DNA of 64,000 bases from Enemella evansiae (GCA_017255395.1 JAFKDC010000001.1:310001-374000), one strand, 5' to 3'; numbered from the stretch's first letter, positions 8,718 to 18,423 are shown. Translations and numbers: made by a program. The notes: generated by a model not told the origin, from the letters alone.

Positions 8718-10768
8718 GCGGGCCGCCCATCAGCCCCATGCCCTATCGCGGCGACATCGACGGCCTGCGCGCCGTCGCGGTCGTCTCTGTCGTGCTTTAC
8801 CATTTCGGCTTTCCGCTGCAGGGCGGCTTTGTCGGCGTCGATGTCTTCTTTGTCATCTCGGGTTTCCTGATCGGCGGCATCCTCTGGCGCGAGTACGACG
8901 CCACGGGCCGCATCCGGCTGAAGCATTTCTACATCCGCCGCTTCCGCCGCCTTGCGCCGGCCTTCTTCGCCACGGTCCTCGGGGCCGGCGCGGTGGCCTG
9001 GGCGCTGCTGCTTCCCTTCGAGTTCCGCGAATACGGCAAGGCGGCCATCGCCTCGACCCTCTACCTGTCGAACGTGCTGTTCTTCCGGCAGGCGGGCTAT
9101 TTCGACACCGTCTCGGAAGAAAAGCCGCTGCTGCACACATGGAGCCTTGCGGTCGAGGAACAGTTCTACGTCTTCCTGCCGCTGGTGATCCTCCTGCTGG
9201 CGCGCTGGCGCTGGGGGCTGATTGGCACGCTGGTGGGGGCCTGGGCGCTGTCGCTGGCGGCCTGTATCGCGCTGACGCCGGTCTCGCCCACGGCGACCTT
9301 CTACCTCTTTCCCTTCCGCGCGTGGGAAATGCTGTCGGGCGTCCTGCTGGCGATCTGGGGGCACGAGACCAACCGGCAATGGCGCGGCAACGTCTTCCTG
9401 TCGTGGCTGGGGTTGCTGCTGGTGCTGGCCTCGGTGGTGCTGATCCCGGCGGGACCGGCCTTTCCGGGGCTGCTGGCGGTGCTGCCGGTGGCGGGCACGC
9501 TGCTGCTGCTGTCCGGCGGCACCGGCGACAATCCGATCAACCGGCTGCTGACGCATCCGCTGGCGCGATTCTTCGGGGTAATCTCCTATTCGCTCTACCT
9601 GTGGCACTGGCCGGTCTACACGCTGTCGACCTACCTGCGCGACGGATATGCCAACGCGGGCGAGGCGGTGGCGTGGATGGCGCTGTCGGTCCTGCTGGCC
9701 TGGCTGTCCTGGCGCTTCGTCGAGAACCCGGTGCGCTATGCCCGCCGCCTGCCGGGCGGCGTGGTGCTGGGCGGCACGGCCATCGCCTCGGCCTGCGTGC
9801 TGGCGCTGGGGGCCTATGTCTACAAGGCCGACGGCCTGCCCGGCCGCTTCGGGCCAGAGGCGCGGGTCCATATCGCCGCTTCCGGCGACTTCCTGCAGGA
9901 CTTCAGCCGCTGCTACATCGCCGACAGCCTGCCGCTGGACGGGCTGGAGGTTTGTCCCATCGGCCCCGAGGGCCCGCCGCGCGTGCTGGTCTGGGGCGAC
10001 AGCCACACCCGCGCCTTCAAGGAGGGGCTGGACCTTGCCGCGCATGAGGCGGATGTGCCCGGCCTCATCCTGTGGCGCGCGGGTTGCCCGCCGCTCTTTG
10101 GCCTCCGCAAGGTCGAAAGCGCCGCGACTCCCGCGCAGGACATGGCCTGCACGCAGGCGAACCTTCAGATCCGGCAGGCCATCGGGCGGCTCGACAGCCT
10201 CGACAGGGTCCTGCTGATCGGACGGTGGAGCTATTATGCCTCCGGTCAGGGGGTGGGCCGCGATGCGCACAACCGCATCGCGCTCTATCCGACGGACCGG
10301 CCCGAAAACACCGGGCAGGCGCAGGGCGCCCTGCTGTCCGAGGCAGCGGCCAGCACGGTGGCGGAGCTGCGCCAGCGGGTGCCGCAGGTCTTCGTGCTGC
10401 GCCAGCCGCCCGAGATCCCGCACTACGACAGCCGCAAGGCCGCGCGCGAGGCCGCCCATGCGGGCTGGCCGCTCGCTCCCGCGCCCGAGACAGAAGCAGA
10501 GGTGCCCGAAGCGGCGCTGGCCCCGCGCGCCGCCATGGCCGAGGCGCCGTGGGTCGCGCTGGCAGAGCGCGGGGCCATCACGGTCCTCGACAGCTGGCCG
10601 CGCTTCTGTGACGGGGGCACCTGCCGCGCGGTCCACGACGGCACCGGCCAGTATTTCGACAACAACCATGTCACCAACGCGGCGGCGCTGCGGGTCCGCG
10701 ACCTCTTTGCGCCGGTCTTCCGCGGGCCTTCGGCGCGCGCCGTGCTGCATGGCGCCAGCAGCCCATGA
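8714..10768 (+). CDS. OafA/YrhL-type O-acyltransferase with C-terminal SGNH domain
   Basis: This 684-residue inner-membrane protein probably O-acetylates (or otherwise O-acylates) a surface glycan. The N-terminal acyltransferase-3 domain (about residues 10-350) has roughly ten membrane segments with the family signatures: His30 in YHFGFPLQGGFVGVDVFF, RRFRRLAP, and His141 in HTWSLAVEEQ. The C-terminal periplasmic SGNH domain (about 420-684) keeps Ser430 in WGDSH and the Asp649/His652 pair in FDNNH, so a complete catalytic triad seems present. This two-domain arrangement is typical of polysaccharide O-acetylases. Its stop overlaps the GMC oxidoreductase start (ATGA). Confidence 0.88.
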   Translation: MSGPPISPMPYRGDIDGLRAVAVVSVVLYHFGFPLQGGFVGVDVFFVISGFLIGGILWREYDATGRIRLKHFYIRRFRRLAPAFFATVLGAGAVAWALLLPFEFREYGKAAIASTLYLSNVLFFRQAGYFDTVSEEKPLLHTWSLAVEEQFYVFLPLVILLLARWRWGLIGTLVGAWALSLAACIALTPVSPTATFYLFPFRAWEMLSGVLLAIWGHETNRQWRGNVFLSWLGLLLVLASVVLIPAGPAFPGLLAVLPVAGTLLLLSGGTGDNPINRLLTHPLARFFGVISYSLYLWHWPVYTLSTYLRDGYANAGEAVAWMALSVLLAWLSWRFVENPVRYARRLPGGVVLGGTAIASACVLALGAYVYKADGLPGRFGPEARVHIAASGDFLQDFSRCYIADSLPLDGLEVCPIGPEGPPRVLVWGDSHTRAFKEGLDLAAHEADVPGLILWRAGCPPLFGLRKVESAATPAQDMACTQANLQIRQAIGRLDSLDRVLLIGRWSYYASGQGVGRDAHNRIALYPTDRPENTGQAQGALLSEAAASTVAELRQRVPQVFVLRQPPEIPHYDSRKAAREAAHAGWPLAPAPETEAEVPEAALAPRAAMAEAPWVALAERGAITVLDSWPRFCDGGTCRAVHDGTGQYFDNNHVTNAAALRVRDLFAPVFRGPSARAVLHGASSP

Positions 10769-12327
10769 CCGCGCCGGGGCAAAATCCGCTCGACCAGGGG
10801 CCATGGGATGCGCTGGTGATCGGCGCCGGGCTGGGCGGCGGCACGCTGGGCCGCGCGCTGGCCGAGGCGGGGCAGAAGGTGCTGTTTGTGGAACAGGGCC
10901 GCGCGGGCCTGCGGTCCGAGCGCAACGGGCTGTCCGAGATCTTCGTGCCCGAGGCGCGGCTTGCGCGCGGGCTTTGGCCCGAGCCGCTGCATGTCACGCT
11001 GGATGGCGTCGAACAGGCCTTCTACGCGCCGCTGGGCGCCGGGGTGGGCGGCAGTTCCGCCTTCTACGCCGCGACGCTGGAACGGCCGGAGCGGCACGAT
11101 CTCGATGACAGCGCCGCGCGCCCGCACCCCAGCGGCGGCTGGCCGGTGGGTTTCGACGCCATGGCGCCGTGGTATGCCAGCGCCGCCCGGATGTACCGTA
11201 TCCATGGCAGCGCCGACCCGCTTTCGGCGGAAGAGCCGCTGCCGCTGCGCGCGCCGCCCGCGCTGTCGCGGATGGAAGAGGGGTTGATGCATAGCCTGCG
11301 GGCGCGCGGCCTGCATCCCTATCACGCCCCGACCGCCGTCGACCGGGTGGCGGATTGCGAAAACTGCCTTGGCCGCAAATGCCCGAAGCCCTGCAAGATG
11401 GACGGGCGCTCTGCCGGGGTGGAACCGGCGCTGGCGACCGGCAAGGCGGCGCTGCTGGAGGGCGCGCAGGTTCTGCGGCTGGTGGCGAACGGCGACACGA
11501 TCGACCACGCCGAGGTGCTGGTCGGCGGCCAGAAGCACCGGCTTCGGGCACGGTGCTACATCCTTTGCGGCGGGGCGCTTGGCTCGGCGCGGCTGCTGCT
11601 GGCCTCGGCTTCCGAGGCCTGGCCCACGGGTCTTGCCAATCGCTCGGGGCTGGTCGGGCGCAACCTGATGTTTCACCTCAACGAAATGTTCGCAGTTTGG
11701 CCGAAGGGGCCGGACGAAGGCGTGACAAAGGCGATCGCGCTGCGCGACTTCTACCACCGCGACGGGCAGCGGCTGGGCACGGTGCAGGCCATGGGCATCC
11801 GCGCCTCTTACGGCGAAATCCTGTTCTACATGAACCGGATGCTGACGCAGCGCGGCCTGTCCCGCCTGCACCCCGCCGCGCGCCTGCCCGCCGCTCTGGC
11901 GCAGCGGATGCTGGGCGGCGCGCAGGTCTTCGTCGGGCTGATGGAGGATCTGCCCTACCCAGAGAACCGCGTGTCCTTCGACAGGGCGCAGCCGGCGCGC
12001 CTGTCCGTGACCTACAGGCTCTCGGACGAGTTGAAGGCGCGCCGAAGAGCCTTTCGCACCGCGATCCGCAAGGGGTTCCGGGGGCACAGAAGGCTCTTCC
12101 TCGGCGTCGCGCCAGAGTTGAACTGGGGCCATCCCTGCGGCACCCTGCGCTTCGGCACCGATCCGGCGCGCTCTGTGCTGCGCCCGGACTGCCGAAGCCA
12201 TGACGTGACGAACCTCTGGTCGGCGGATGCCGGGTTCATGCCGACCTCGATGGGGGTGAACCCGGGCCTGACCGTGGCCGCCAACGCCCTGCGCGTCGCT
12301 CGGGGCATTCTGACGGAGGAGACATGA
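10765..12327 (+). CDS. GMC-family FAD oxidoreductase with Cys cluster
   Basis: This is a 520-residue flavoprotein that should oxidise an alcohol, probably a sugar hydroxyl. The FAD-binding Rossmann motif GAGLGGGTLGRALAEAG lies at about residues 20-36. The C-terminal block has the GMC signatures GHPCGTLRFG and FMPTSMGVNPGLTVAANAL, with the expected catalytic His and Asn. A CENCLGRKCPKPC stretch around residue 200 resembles the Cys-rich insert of some GMC dehydrogenases. There is no signal peptide, so it is cytoplasmic or peripheral. It overlaps both neighbours by 4 bases, acyltransferase upstream and SDR downstream. The tight coupling to the SDR suggests the two act in sequence on one substrate. 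Confidence 0.82.
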   Translation: MTAPGQNPLDQGPWDALVIGAGLGGGTLGRALAEAGQKVLFVEQGRAGLRSERNGLSEIFVPEARLARGLWPEPLHVTLDGVEQAFYAPLGAGVGGSSAFYAATLERPERHDLDDSAARPHPSGGWPVGFDAMAPWYASAARMYRIHGSADPLSAEEPLPLRAPPALSRMEEGLMHSLRARGLHPYHAPTAVDRVADCENCLGRKCPKPCKMDGRSAGVEPALATGKAALLEGAQVLRLVANGDTIDHAEVLVGGQKHRLRARCYILCGGALGSARLLLASASEAWPTGLANRSGLVGRNLMFHLNEMFAVWPKGPDEGVTKAIALRDFYHRDGQRLGTVQAMGIRASYGEILFYMNRMLTQRGLSRLHPAARLPAALAQRMLGGAQVFVGLMEDLPYPENRVSFDRAQPARLSVTYRLSDELKARRRAFRTAIRKGFRGHRRLFLGVAPELNWGHPCGTLRFGTDPARSVLRPDCRSHDVTNLWSADAGFMPTSMGVNPGLTVAANALRVARGILTEET

Positions 12328-13091
12328 CCCAGCTGACCCCGCAGGACGGTTTCGCCGTGGTGACGGGCGCGGGCTCCGGGCTGGGGCGGGCGCTGGCCGT
12401 GCAACTCTGCGCGCAGGGGTTCACCGTGGCGGGGCTGGGCCGCCGCGCCGCGCCGCTGGCGGAAACCGGGGCCGCCTGCACTGGTACCTTCGTTCCCGTC
12501 CCGGTGGACGTGGCCGACTGGGGCGCCGTCCGGGCCTGCTTTGCCGGGCTGACCGCGACCCATGGCGCTTTGGCCCTGCTGATCAACAACGCCGCCATCT
12601 ACCCGCACCGGGACACGCTGGACGAAAGCGGCGACAGCTTCATGCAGACGGTCGCGATCAACCTTGGCGGCCCGGTCAACTGCACCCGCGCCGCGCTGGA
12701 GGACATGGGCCCGCGCGGGCAGGGGCGCATCCTGAACGTCGCCACCTTCGCGGATCTGAACCCGCTGCCCGCGTCCTCGGCCTATGCGGTGTCGAAGGGG
12801 GCCGCGCGCATCCACAGCCGGGCGCTGATCGCCGACCTTGCGGACCGCTTTCCGGGGATCGTCATATCCGACTGGATGCCGGGCATGTTGCGCACCGGGA
12901 TGGGCATTCCCGACGGGCTGCCCGCAGAGGTCGCGGCACGCTGGGGCGTCAGGCTGGCCCTGATGTGCGATCCCTCGCTGACCGGATCGACCTTCGAGAT
13001 GGGGCAGGAGATCCTGCCGCCCCGCAGCCTCAAGCGAAAGCTGAAAGATGCGCTGCTGATGCGCAGGCCCCACGCGCGGAGCCTGTCGTGA
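12324..13091 (+). CDS. Short-chain dehydrogenase/reductase
   Basis: This is a 255-residue SDR. The cofactor motif TGAGSGLGRALA is at about residues 13-24, NNAA lies mid-domain, and the active-site residues appear as the S in the ASSAYAVSKGA region with YxxxK. It begins inside the GMC gene stop codon (ATGA). With the GMC enzyme it could interconvert an alcohol and a ketone at a sugar carbon, giving net epimerisation. That role is an inference from coupling. The stop lies only 2 bases from the end of the convergent WecG-like gene. Confidence 0.82.
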   Translation: MTQLTPQDGFAVVTGAGSGLGRALAVQLCAQGFTVAGLGRRAAPLAETGAACTGTFVPVPVDVADWGAVRACFAGLTATHGALALLINNAAIYPHRDTLDESGDSFMQTVAINLGGPVNCTRAALEDMGPRGQGRILNVATFADLNPLPASSAYAVSKGAARIHSRALIADLADRFPGIVISDWMPGMLRTGMGIPDGLPAEVAARWGVRLALMCDPSLTGSTFEMGQEILPPRSLKRKLKDALLMRRPHARSLS

Positions 13092-13093
13092 TG

Positions 13094-13867
13094 TCAGAGC
13101 TTGTGACGCGACAGCCGCAGCGCCGCGGCCTGGGCCATCTGCCGCGGCAGGATCGCCATGCACTTCAGGTAGCGCTTGGTCATCCGCTTGGGGTCCAGGG
13201 CCATGCGCCACAGCCATTCCAGCGCAAGCCGCTGCATCCATTGCGGCGCGCGTTTCTGACGGCCCGCGAAGAAGTCCAACCCGGCGCCGATCGAGGCAAA
13301 GCCCAGACCCGGCGTCACGCGCCGACCCAGCGCCGCGAAAATTTCCTGCTTGGGCGCGCCAAGCGCGACGAAGCACAGGCCGGCGCCAGAGGCCTCGATC
13401 TGCTTCAGCATCGCCTCGGCCTCTGGCCCGGCCGGGTCGAAGCCCATCGGCGGCGCGATGCAGCAGACCACGTTCAGGCCGCGAAGCTCGCCTTCCATAT
13501 AGGCCTTGGCCTCGGCCAACGCCTCTTCGGTCGAGCCGAACAGTGCCACGGTGACCCCCACGTTAGAGGCCATGCGCGCCAGCGGGATGATCATGTTGGA
13601 GCCGGGAATCAGCTTCACCGGGCGCCCGGCAAGGCGCGACATCCAGACAATCGGGTTGCCGTCGGCGGTGATCAGGTCCTGCGCCGCATAGGCATCGCGG
13701 AAGGCGCCCGGCTCGCGCAGCTTCACAAGGTGGTCGAGGTTGAGCGTGGCAAGGGCAAAGCCCTCGCGGCGCTCCATGCGGGACACCACATGGTCGGCAA
13801 GCGCGTACCAATCCGGCACATTCACCCGGATCGGCTGATCCGCGACAGAGAAAAGCATACCCTTCAT
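13094..13867 (-). CDS. WecG/TagA/CpsF family glycosyltransferase (GT26)
   Basis: From ATG 13867, next to AGGAGG, the product is 257 residues. The frame is open further upstream to 14041, but that extension is not homologous-looking and lacks a ribosome site. GT26 enzymes transfer a sugar (ManNAc, ManNAcA or glucose) onto a polyprenyl-linked first sugar at the inner membrane. Family motifs present are LNLDHLVKL, the TADGNPIVW block and LGAPKQEIF. It is the only minus-strand gene among the plus-strand genes here and converges with the SDR gene, ending 2 bases from it. It could carry out the second step of repeat-unit assembly. Confidence 0.85.
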   Translation of the reverse strand: MKGMLFSVADQPIRVNVPDWYALADHVVSRMERREGFALATLNLDHLVKLREPGAFRDAYAAQDLITADGNPIVWMSRLAGRPVKLIPGSNMIIPLARMASNVGVTVALFGSTEEALAEAKAYMEGELRGLNVVCCIAPPMGFDPAGPEAEAMLKQIEASGAGLCFVALGAPKQEIFAALGRRVTPGLGFASIGAGLDFFAGRQKRAPQWMQRLALEWLWRMALDPKRMTKRYLKCMAILPRQMAQAAALRLSRHKL

Positions 13868-14090
13868 GCGACCTCCTTGGCCTGTGCAGGACACATCGGC
13901 CCGATCCCCCATCCCGCGGCCGGGATGAAGGTGGGTCCTGTCTTTGACCGCGTTTCCGGATTGCGCCCCCCAGGCGCCAAATTCCCGCCCCAATCTTCTG
14001 TCTTTTGCTTTGCTTATCCAAGGTGGAAAAATCTGTCCCAAGTGTCAGATTCGGGAAACAAACTGTTCACCGGGGGTGGGGGCGCAGACC

Positions 14091-15218
14091 GTGCATGACA
14101 GGATTATCCTTTTTGGATGCGGGTTTGTGGCCGATCTCTACATGCTGTCGCTGGCTGCGATGGAGGGCATCGAGGTGGTCGGTGCACATGACCGTGATGC
14201 CGCCCGGCTGGAACGGTTCTGCACATCCTGGGGTATTGTTTCGCAACCCTCGATAGAGGCGCTGTTATCCGCGTCTCCGGGTGCGCTGGTCGTGAACCTC
14301 ACGAACCCCGAATCACATTTCGAAACCACCCGCGCCTGCCTTCTGGCGGGTCACCCGGTCTACTCGGAAAAGCCGCTTGCCATGACGCTGGAGGACGCGC
14401 AGGCGCTGCATGCGCTGGCGGCGGAAAAGCGGCTGGCGCTGGCCTCGGCTCCCTGTTCCGCCCTGGGCGAGGCGGCGCAGACGCTGGGCCATGCCTTGCG
14501 GGCCGGTCTGGCCGGGACCCCGCGCGCGATCTACGCGGAGCTCGACGACGGCTTCATTCCGCAAGCGGCCTATGACAAGTGGCGCTCGGACACCGGCGCG
14601 CCCTGGCCCGCCGAGGACGAATTCCGCGTCGGCTGCACGCTGGAGCATGCGGGCTATTACCTGACATGGCTGATCTCGTGGTTCGGGCCGGTGCGCCGCG
14701 TGGTGGCCGCCAGCGCAGAGACGATCCCGCCCGCCGACAAGGGCGGGCAGGGGCCTTACGCGCCTGACGTCTCGGTCGCGGTGCTCTATTTCGAGAACGG
14801 GCCGGTGACGCGGCTGACCTGCTCCATCGTCGCGCCGCACGATCACGGCATCCGCATCGTCGGCGACAAGGGCGTGCTGTCCTGCAAGGCGGCGTGGGAC
14901 AACGAGGCCAAAGTGCGCTTTGCCCGCCGCCTGACCCTGCGCCGCCGTCTGATGGAGCATCCGTTTCCGTCCCGCGTGAAGCTGCCCGGCCCGACCCATC
15001 CCAAGGTGAAACGCTGGGGGGCTGCGGCGATGAACTTCATGCTCGGCCCCGCCGAGGTCCTGGCGGCGCTGCGCGAGGGGCGCCCCTGCCGCCTGTCCAA
15101 CGATTTCGCCCTGCACCTGACCGAGGTCACGCTGGCGATCCAGAACGCCCGCGAGGGCGCGGCGGTCGACATGGTCACCCGCTGCGAGCCGATGGAGCCG
15201 ATGCCATGGGCGAGATGA
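14091..15218 (+). CDS. Gfo/Idh/MocA family NAD(P) oxidoreductase
   Basis: I place the start at GTG 14091 (VHDRIILFGCGFVADLYML), where the Rossmann strand begins; the upstream extension to 13944 is not conserved-looking. The product is about 375 residues. The N-terminal Rossmann fold carries the family EKP motif (YSEKPLAM, about residue 92), and the C-terminal half is the Gfo/Idh substrate domain, with Gly-Cys-Thr-Leu-Glu-His in the active-site helix region. Such enzymes oxidise or reduce nucleotide sugars or inositols. The stop overlaps the next gene (ATGA), a sugar epimerase, forming a split version of the domain pair fused in the gene at 18424. Confidence 0.82.
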   Translation: MHDRIILFGCGFVADLYMLSLAAMEGIEVVGAHDRDAARLERFCTSWGIVSQPSIEALLSASPGALVVNLTNPESHFETTRACLLAGHPVYSEKPLAMTLEDAQALHALAAEKRLALASAPCSALGEAAQTLGHALRAGLAGTPRAIYAELDDGFIPQAAYDKWRSDTGAPWPAEDEFRVGCTLEHAGYYLTWLISWFGPVRRVVAASAETIPPADKGGQGPYAPDVSVAVLYFENGPVTRLTCSIVAPHDHGIRIVGDKGVLSCKAAWDNEAKVRFARRLTLRRRLMEHPFPSRVKLPGPTHPKVKRWGAAAMNFMLGPAEVLAALREGRPCRLSNDFALHLTEVTLAIQNAREGAAVDMVTRCEPMEPMPWAR

Positions 15219-16219
15219 GCGACCGCATCATCGCCGTCACCGGCGCGAACGGCTTTGTCGGCCGCGCCTGCGTGGCAGAGGCGCGGCGGCGCGGGCACCC
15301 GGTGCTGGCGCTCTGCCGCAGCGCGCCGCTGCCGGAATGGGAGGCGGATGCCGGGGTGACGGTTGCGCGGATCGACCTGTCGACCGAGGCCGAGCGCTTG
15401 CCCGCCCTGCTGGCGCCGGTCGAGTCGCTGATCCACGCCGCCGCGTTCATGGGGGACAACCCGGAGGTGCTGGCGCGCGACACGCTGGCTGCCACCGGCG
15501 CGGTGCTGGCGGCCTGCCGGGCCGCCGACATCCGGCTGGTGATGATCTCGTCGCTGGCGGTCTACGACACCGACGCGCTGTCGCCGGGCGATGCCGTGAC
15601 AGAGGCCAGCCCGCTGATCACCCTGTCGCCTGACGCGCTTGACCGGCCAGAAGCCTACCTGCGCAGCGCCCGCGACCCCTATGCCGGGGCCAAGCGCCTG
15701 CAAGAGGCGATGATGGCGCGGGATGGCGGGGCAGAGGGCCACTGGATCCTGCGCCCCGGCGCGATCTGGGGGCCGGGCCGGTCGTGGCACGCGCTTCAGG
15801 GGTTCTGGGCGTCGAAGCTTTTCGTCACCATCGGTTCGGACGGGGAACTGCCGCTGGCCCATGTGAACCATGTCGCGCGGGTCGCGGTGGATTGCGCGCA
15901 GAGCTTTACGCAGGGGGTTTCGGTGCTGAACGTCTTCGATGACGACCGGCCCACGCGGGTGCGGTTCCTGAGGGCGCACCGCCGCTGCTACGGCTGGCCG
16001 CGCCTGAATGTCACCGTGCCCTTCGGCGCTTGGCTGGTGCTGATCCGGCTGCTGAAGCCCGTCGCCGGCCGCCTGCCGGGCCTTTTCCGCGAACCGATCC
16101 TGCGCGCCCGCATGATGCCGCTGCGCTACCCGAACGCCACGATGCGCAGCGCCTTTCCGGGCGAGGACCGCGACAGTTTCGAAGGCCTCATGGCCCGCAC
16201 CCGCGAGGCCGAGACATGA
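15215..16219 (+). CDS. NAD-dependent sugar epimerase/dehydratase
   Basis: This is an extended SDR of about 334 residues. The cofactor motif VTGANGFVG lies at the N-terminus, the catalytic Ser is in the ISSLAVYD strand, and YxxxK is in DPYAGAKRLQE. I chose ATG 15215 because it overlaps the previous stop as ATGA; ATG 15206 is an alternative. It probably remodels a nucleotide sugar (epimerisation, dehydration or reduction). It overlaps the following glycosyltransferase by 4 bases, so the five genes from 14091 to 20526 look like one operon. Confidence 0.8.
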   Translation: MSDRIIAVTGANGFVGRACVAEARRRGHPVLALCRSAPLPEWEADAGVTVARIDLSTEAERLPALLAPVESLIHAAAFMGDNPEVLARDTLAATGAVLAACRAADIRLVMISSLAVYDTDALSPGDAVTEASPLITLSPDALDRPEAYLRSARDPYAGAKRLQEAMMARDGGAEGHWILRPGAIWGPGRSWHALQGFWASKLFVTIGSDGELPLAHVNHVARVAVDCAQSFTQGVSVLNVFDDDRPTRVRFLRAHRRCYGWPRLNVTVPFGAWLVLIRLLKPVAGRLPGLFREPILRARMMPLRYPNATMRSAFPGEDRDSFEGLMARTREAET

Positions 16220-17460
16220 GCTTGCCGCGCATTGCCTACCTGACCGGAGAGTACCCGCGCGCCTCGGACACCTTCATCCAGCGCGAGGTCGCCGCCCTGC
16301 GCGCGCTTGGCCACCCGGTCGAGACATGCTCGATCCGGACAACTGGCGCGGAACACCTCGTTGGACCCGAGCAGCGCGACGAACATGCGCGGACCTTCAA
16401 GGTGCTGGCGGCCTGCAAGTCGCCGCGCCGCCTGATCTCTGCCCACATGCGCTGGATGCAGCGACCGGGCCGCTACCTGCGCGCGCTGGCGCTGGCGTGG
16501 CGGACGGCGCCCAAGGGCATCAAGGGGCGGCTCTACAACCTGATCTATTTCGCCGAGGCCGCCGTGCTGGCCGACCACCTCGCACAGCGCGGCGTCGAGC
16601 ACCTGCACAACCACATCGCCAAGGCGTCCTGTACCGTGGCGATGCTGGCCTCGGAACTGTCCGGCATCCCCTACAGCTTTACCATCCACGGCCCCGACAT
16701 CTTCTTCGAGCCACACCATTGGCGGATCGACGAAAAGGCCGCGCGGGCGCGCTTCGTCGCCTGCATCAGCGACTTCTGCCGCTCGCAGCTGATGTGCTTT
16801 GCCGGGCAGGAGCACTGGAACCGCTTCCACATCATCCACTGCGGCGTCGATCCGGCGCGCTATCGCCCCGCCCCGCATGAAGGGCAGGCGCTGCTGTTCG
16901 TCGGGCGGCTGGCGGCGGTGAAGGGCGTTCCGGTGCTGCTGGAGGCGGTGGCGGCGCTGAAACCCCGGTTCCCGGCGCTGCGCCTGACCCTGATCGGCGA
17001 CGGCCCCGACCGCCCCGCGCTCGAGGCGCAGGCACAGGCGCTGGGGCTGGGCGAGACCGTGCAATTCCTCGGCTACCGCAGCCAGTCCGAGGTTGCCGAG
17101 GCACTGGCGGAGACCGATATCTTCACCCTGCCCAGCTTTGCCGAGGGCGTGCCCGTGGTCCTGATGGAGGCGCTGGCCTCTCATGTTCCGGTGGTCACGA
17201 CGCAGATTGCCGGTGTACCCGAACTGGTGCAGGACGGCGCCAGCGGGCGGCTGGTGCCGCCGGGCGACACTCAGGCGCTGGAACAGGCCATCGCCGGGCT
17301 CTTGCGCTCGGACAGCCTGCGCCGGACCATGGGCGCCGAGGGCCGCGCGCGCGTCGAGGCAGCCTATGATATTTCCCGGGAGGCCGCGCGCCTCTCATCC
17401 CTGTTTTGCGGCTATATCGACGGCACACCGATGCCGCGCCGCCCGGAGGTGCCAGAATGA
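16216..17460 (+). CDS. Family 4 glycosyltransferase, colanic-acid type
   Basis: This is a 414-residue GT-B enzyme. The N-terminus (PRIAYLTGEYPRASDTFIQREV) is the pattern seen in WcaL/AmsK-type exopolysaccharide glycosyltransferases. The donor domain has LLFVGRLAAVKGVPVLLEA, IGDGPDRP and the E-x7-E motif in FAEGVPVVLMEAL. It acts at the cytoplasmic face on the lipid-linked repeat unit. It overlaps both neighbouring genes by 4 bases (ATGA at both ends). Confidence 0.87.
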   Translation: MSLPRIAYLTGEYPRASDTFIQREVAALRALGHPVETCSIRTTGAEHLVGPEQRDEHARTFKVLAACKSPRRLISAHMRWMQRPGRYLRALALAWRTAPKGIKGRLYNLIYFAEAAVLADHLAQRGVEHLHNHIAKASCTVAMLASELSGIPYSFTIHGPDIFFEPHHWRIDEKAARARFVACISDFCRSQLMCFAGQEHWNRFHIIHCGVDPARYRPAPHEGQALLFVGRLAAVKGVPVLLEAVAALKPRFPALRLTLIGDGPDRPALEAQAQALGLGETVQFLGYRSQSEVAEALAETDIFTLPSFAEGVPVVLMEALASHVPVVTTQIAGVPELVQDGASGRLVPPGDTQALEQAIAGLLRSDSLRRTMGAEGRARVEAAYDISREAARLSSLFCGYIDGTPMPRRPEVPE

Positions 17461-18416
17461 CGCCGATTGATGTGGTCCTGATCGGCCGGAACGAGGGGGC
17501 GCGGCTTGTCGCGGCGCTCGACTCGGTGCGCGGCAAGGCGCGGCAGGTGGTCTATGTGGACAGCGGGTCCACCGACGCCTCTGTGGCAGAGGCAGAGGCG
17601 CGCGGTGCCGAGGTCGTCCGCCTCGACATGTCTGTGCCCTTTACCGCCGCGCGCGCCCGCAACGCGGGTTTCGACGCGCTGGACGATCCGCAGATCGTGC
17701 AGTTCATCGACGGCGATTGCGCGCTGGTGGATGGCTGGCTGGATGCCGGGCGCGCTTTTCTCGAAGCGAACCCGCATGTCGGCATGGTCACCGGCTGGCG
17801 GTCCGAGATCCACCGCGATGCCTCGGTCTACAACCAGCTTTGCGACTTCGAATGGCGCCGCCCGGCGGGCGAGATCCTGTCCTGCGGCGGCGATATGATG
17901 GTGCGCGCCGACCTCTGGCGGCAGGTCGGCGGCATGAATCCGGTGGTCATCGCCGGAGAAGACGACGACGTCTGCTGCCGGTTCCGCAAGGCAGGCTGGA
18001 CTCTTCATCGCCTGCCGCTGGAGATGACGCGCCATGACGCCGCCATGACGCGCTTTGGCCAGTGGTGGGCGCGGGCCGTGCGCACCGGGCACGCCTTTGG
18101 CCAGGTCCACGGGCTGCACCCGGACTTCTTTGTCACCGAAGTGCGCCGGGTGCTGTTTTACGGCGCCGTGCTGCCGGTGCTTTTCGTGCTGGGGCTGTTC
18201 ATCGAGCCCTGGCTCAGCCTGCTGGCGTTGCTGCTTTACGTCGTGAACCACATGCGCACGGCACGCGGTCTCAGGCGGCTGGGCCTGCCCGCCGAAGACG
18301 TCCGCAACCATGCGGCTTTGATCACGCTATCGAAAATTCCCAACATGATCGGCCTCGCGCGCTACCACCTGCGTCGCCTGACCGGTGCAAAAATGCAGAT
18401 TATCGAATATAAGTGA
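17457..18416 (+). CDS. Family 2 glycosyltransferase
   Basis: This is a 319-residue GT-A enzyme. The start at ATG 17457 follows GGAGGT. The N-terminal strand is DVVLIGRNEGARLV, the metal-binding DxD is FIDGDC, and the ED motif lies in VIAGEDDDVCCRF. The C-terminal third has two hydrophobic segments (about residues 232-262), so it is probably anchored in the inner membrane. The stop overlap with the upstream GT4 gene and the 7-base gap to the next gene indicate the same transcript. Confidence 0.85.
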   Translation: MTPIDVVLIGRNEGARLVAALDSVRGKARQVVYVDSGSTDASVAEAEARGAEVVRLDMSVPFTAARARNAGFDALDDPQIVQFIDGDCALVDGWLDAGRAFLEANPHVGMVTGWRSEIHRDASVYNQLCDFEWRRPAGEILSCGGDMMVRADLWRQVGGMNPVVIAGEDDDVCCRFRKAGWTLHRLPLEMTRHDAAMTRFGQWWARAVRTGHAFGQVHGLHPDFFVTEVRRVLFYGAVLPVLFVLGLFIEPWLSLLALLLYVVNHMRTARGLRRLGLPAEDVRNHAALITLSKIPNMIGLARYHLRRLTGAKMQIIEYK

Positions 18417-18423
18417 GGCATTC

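Noticed and set aside
13868-14041. A longer version of the WecG/TagA protein starting at 14041.
   Set aside because: The extra N-terminus is not like the family, lacks a ribosome site, and AGGAGG lies directly before ATG 13867.
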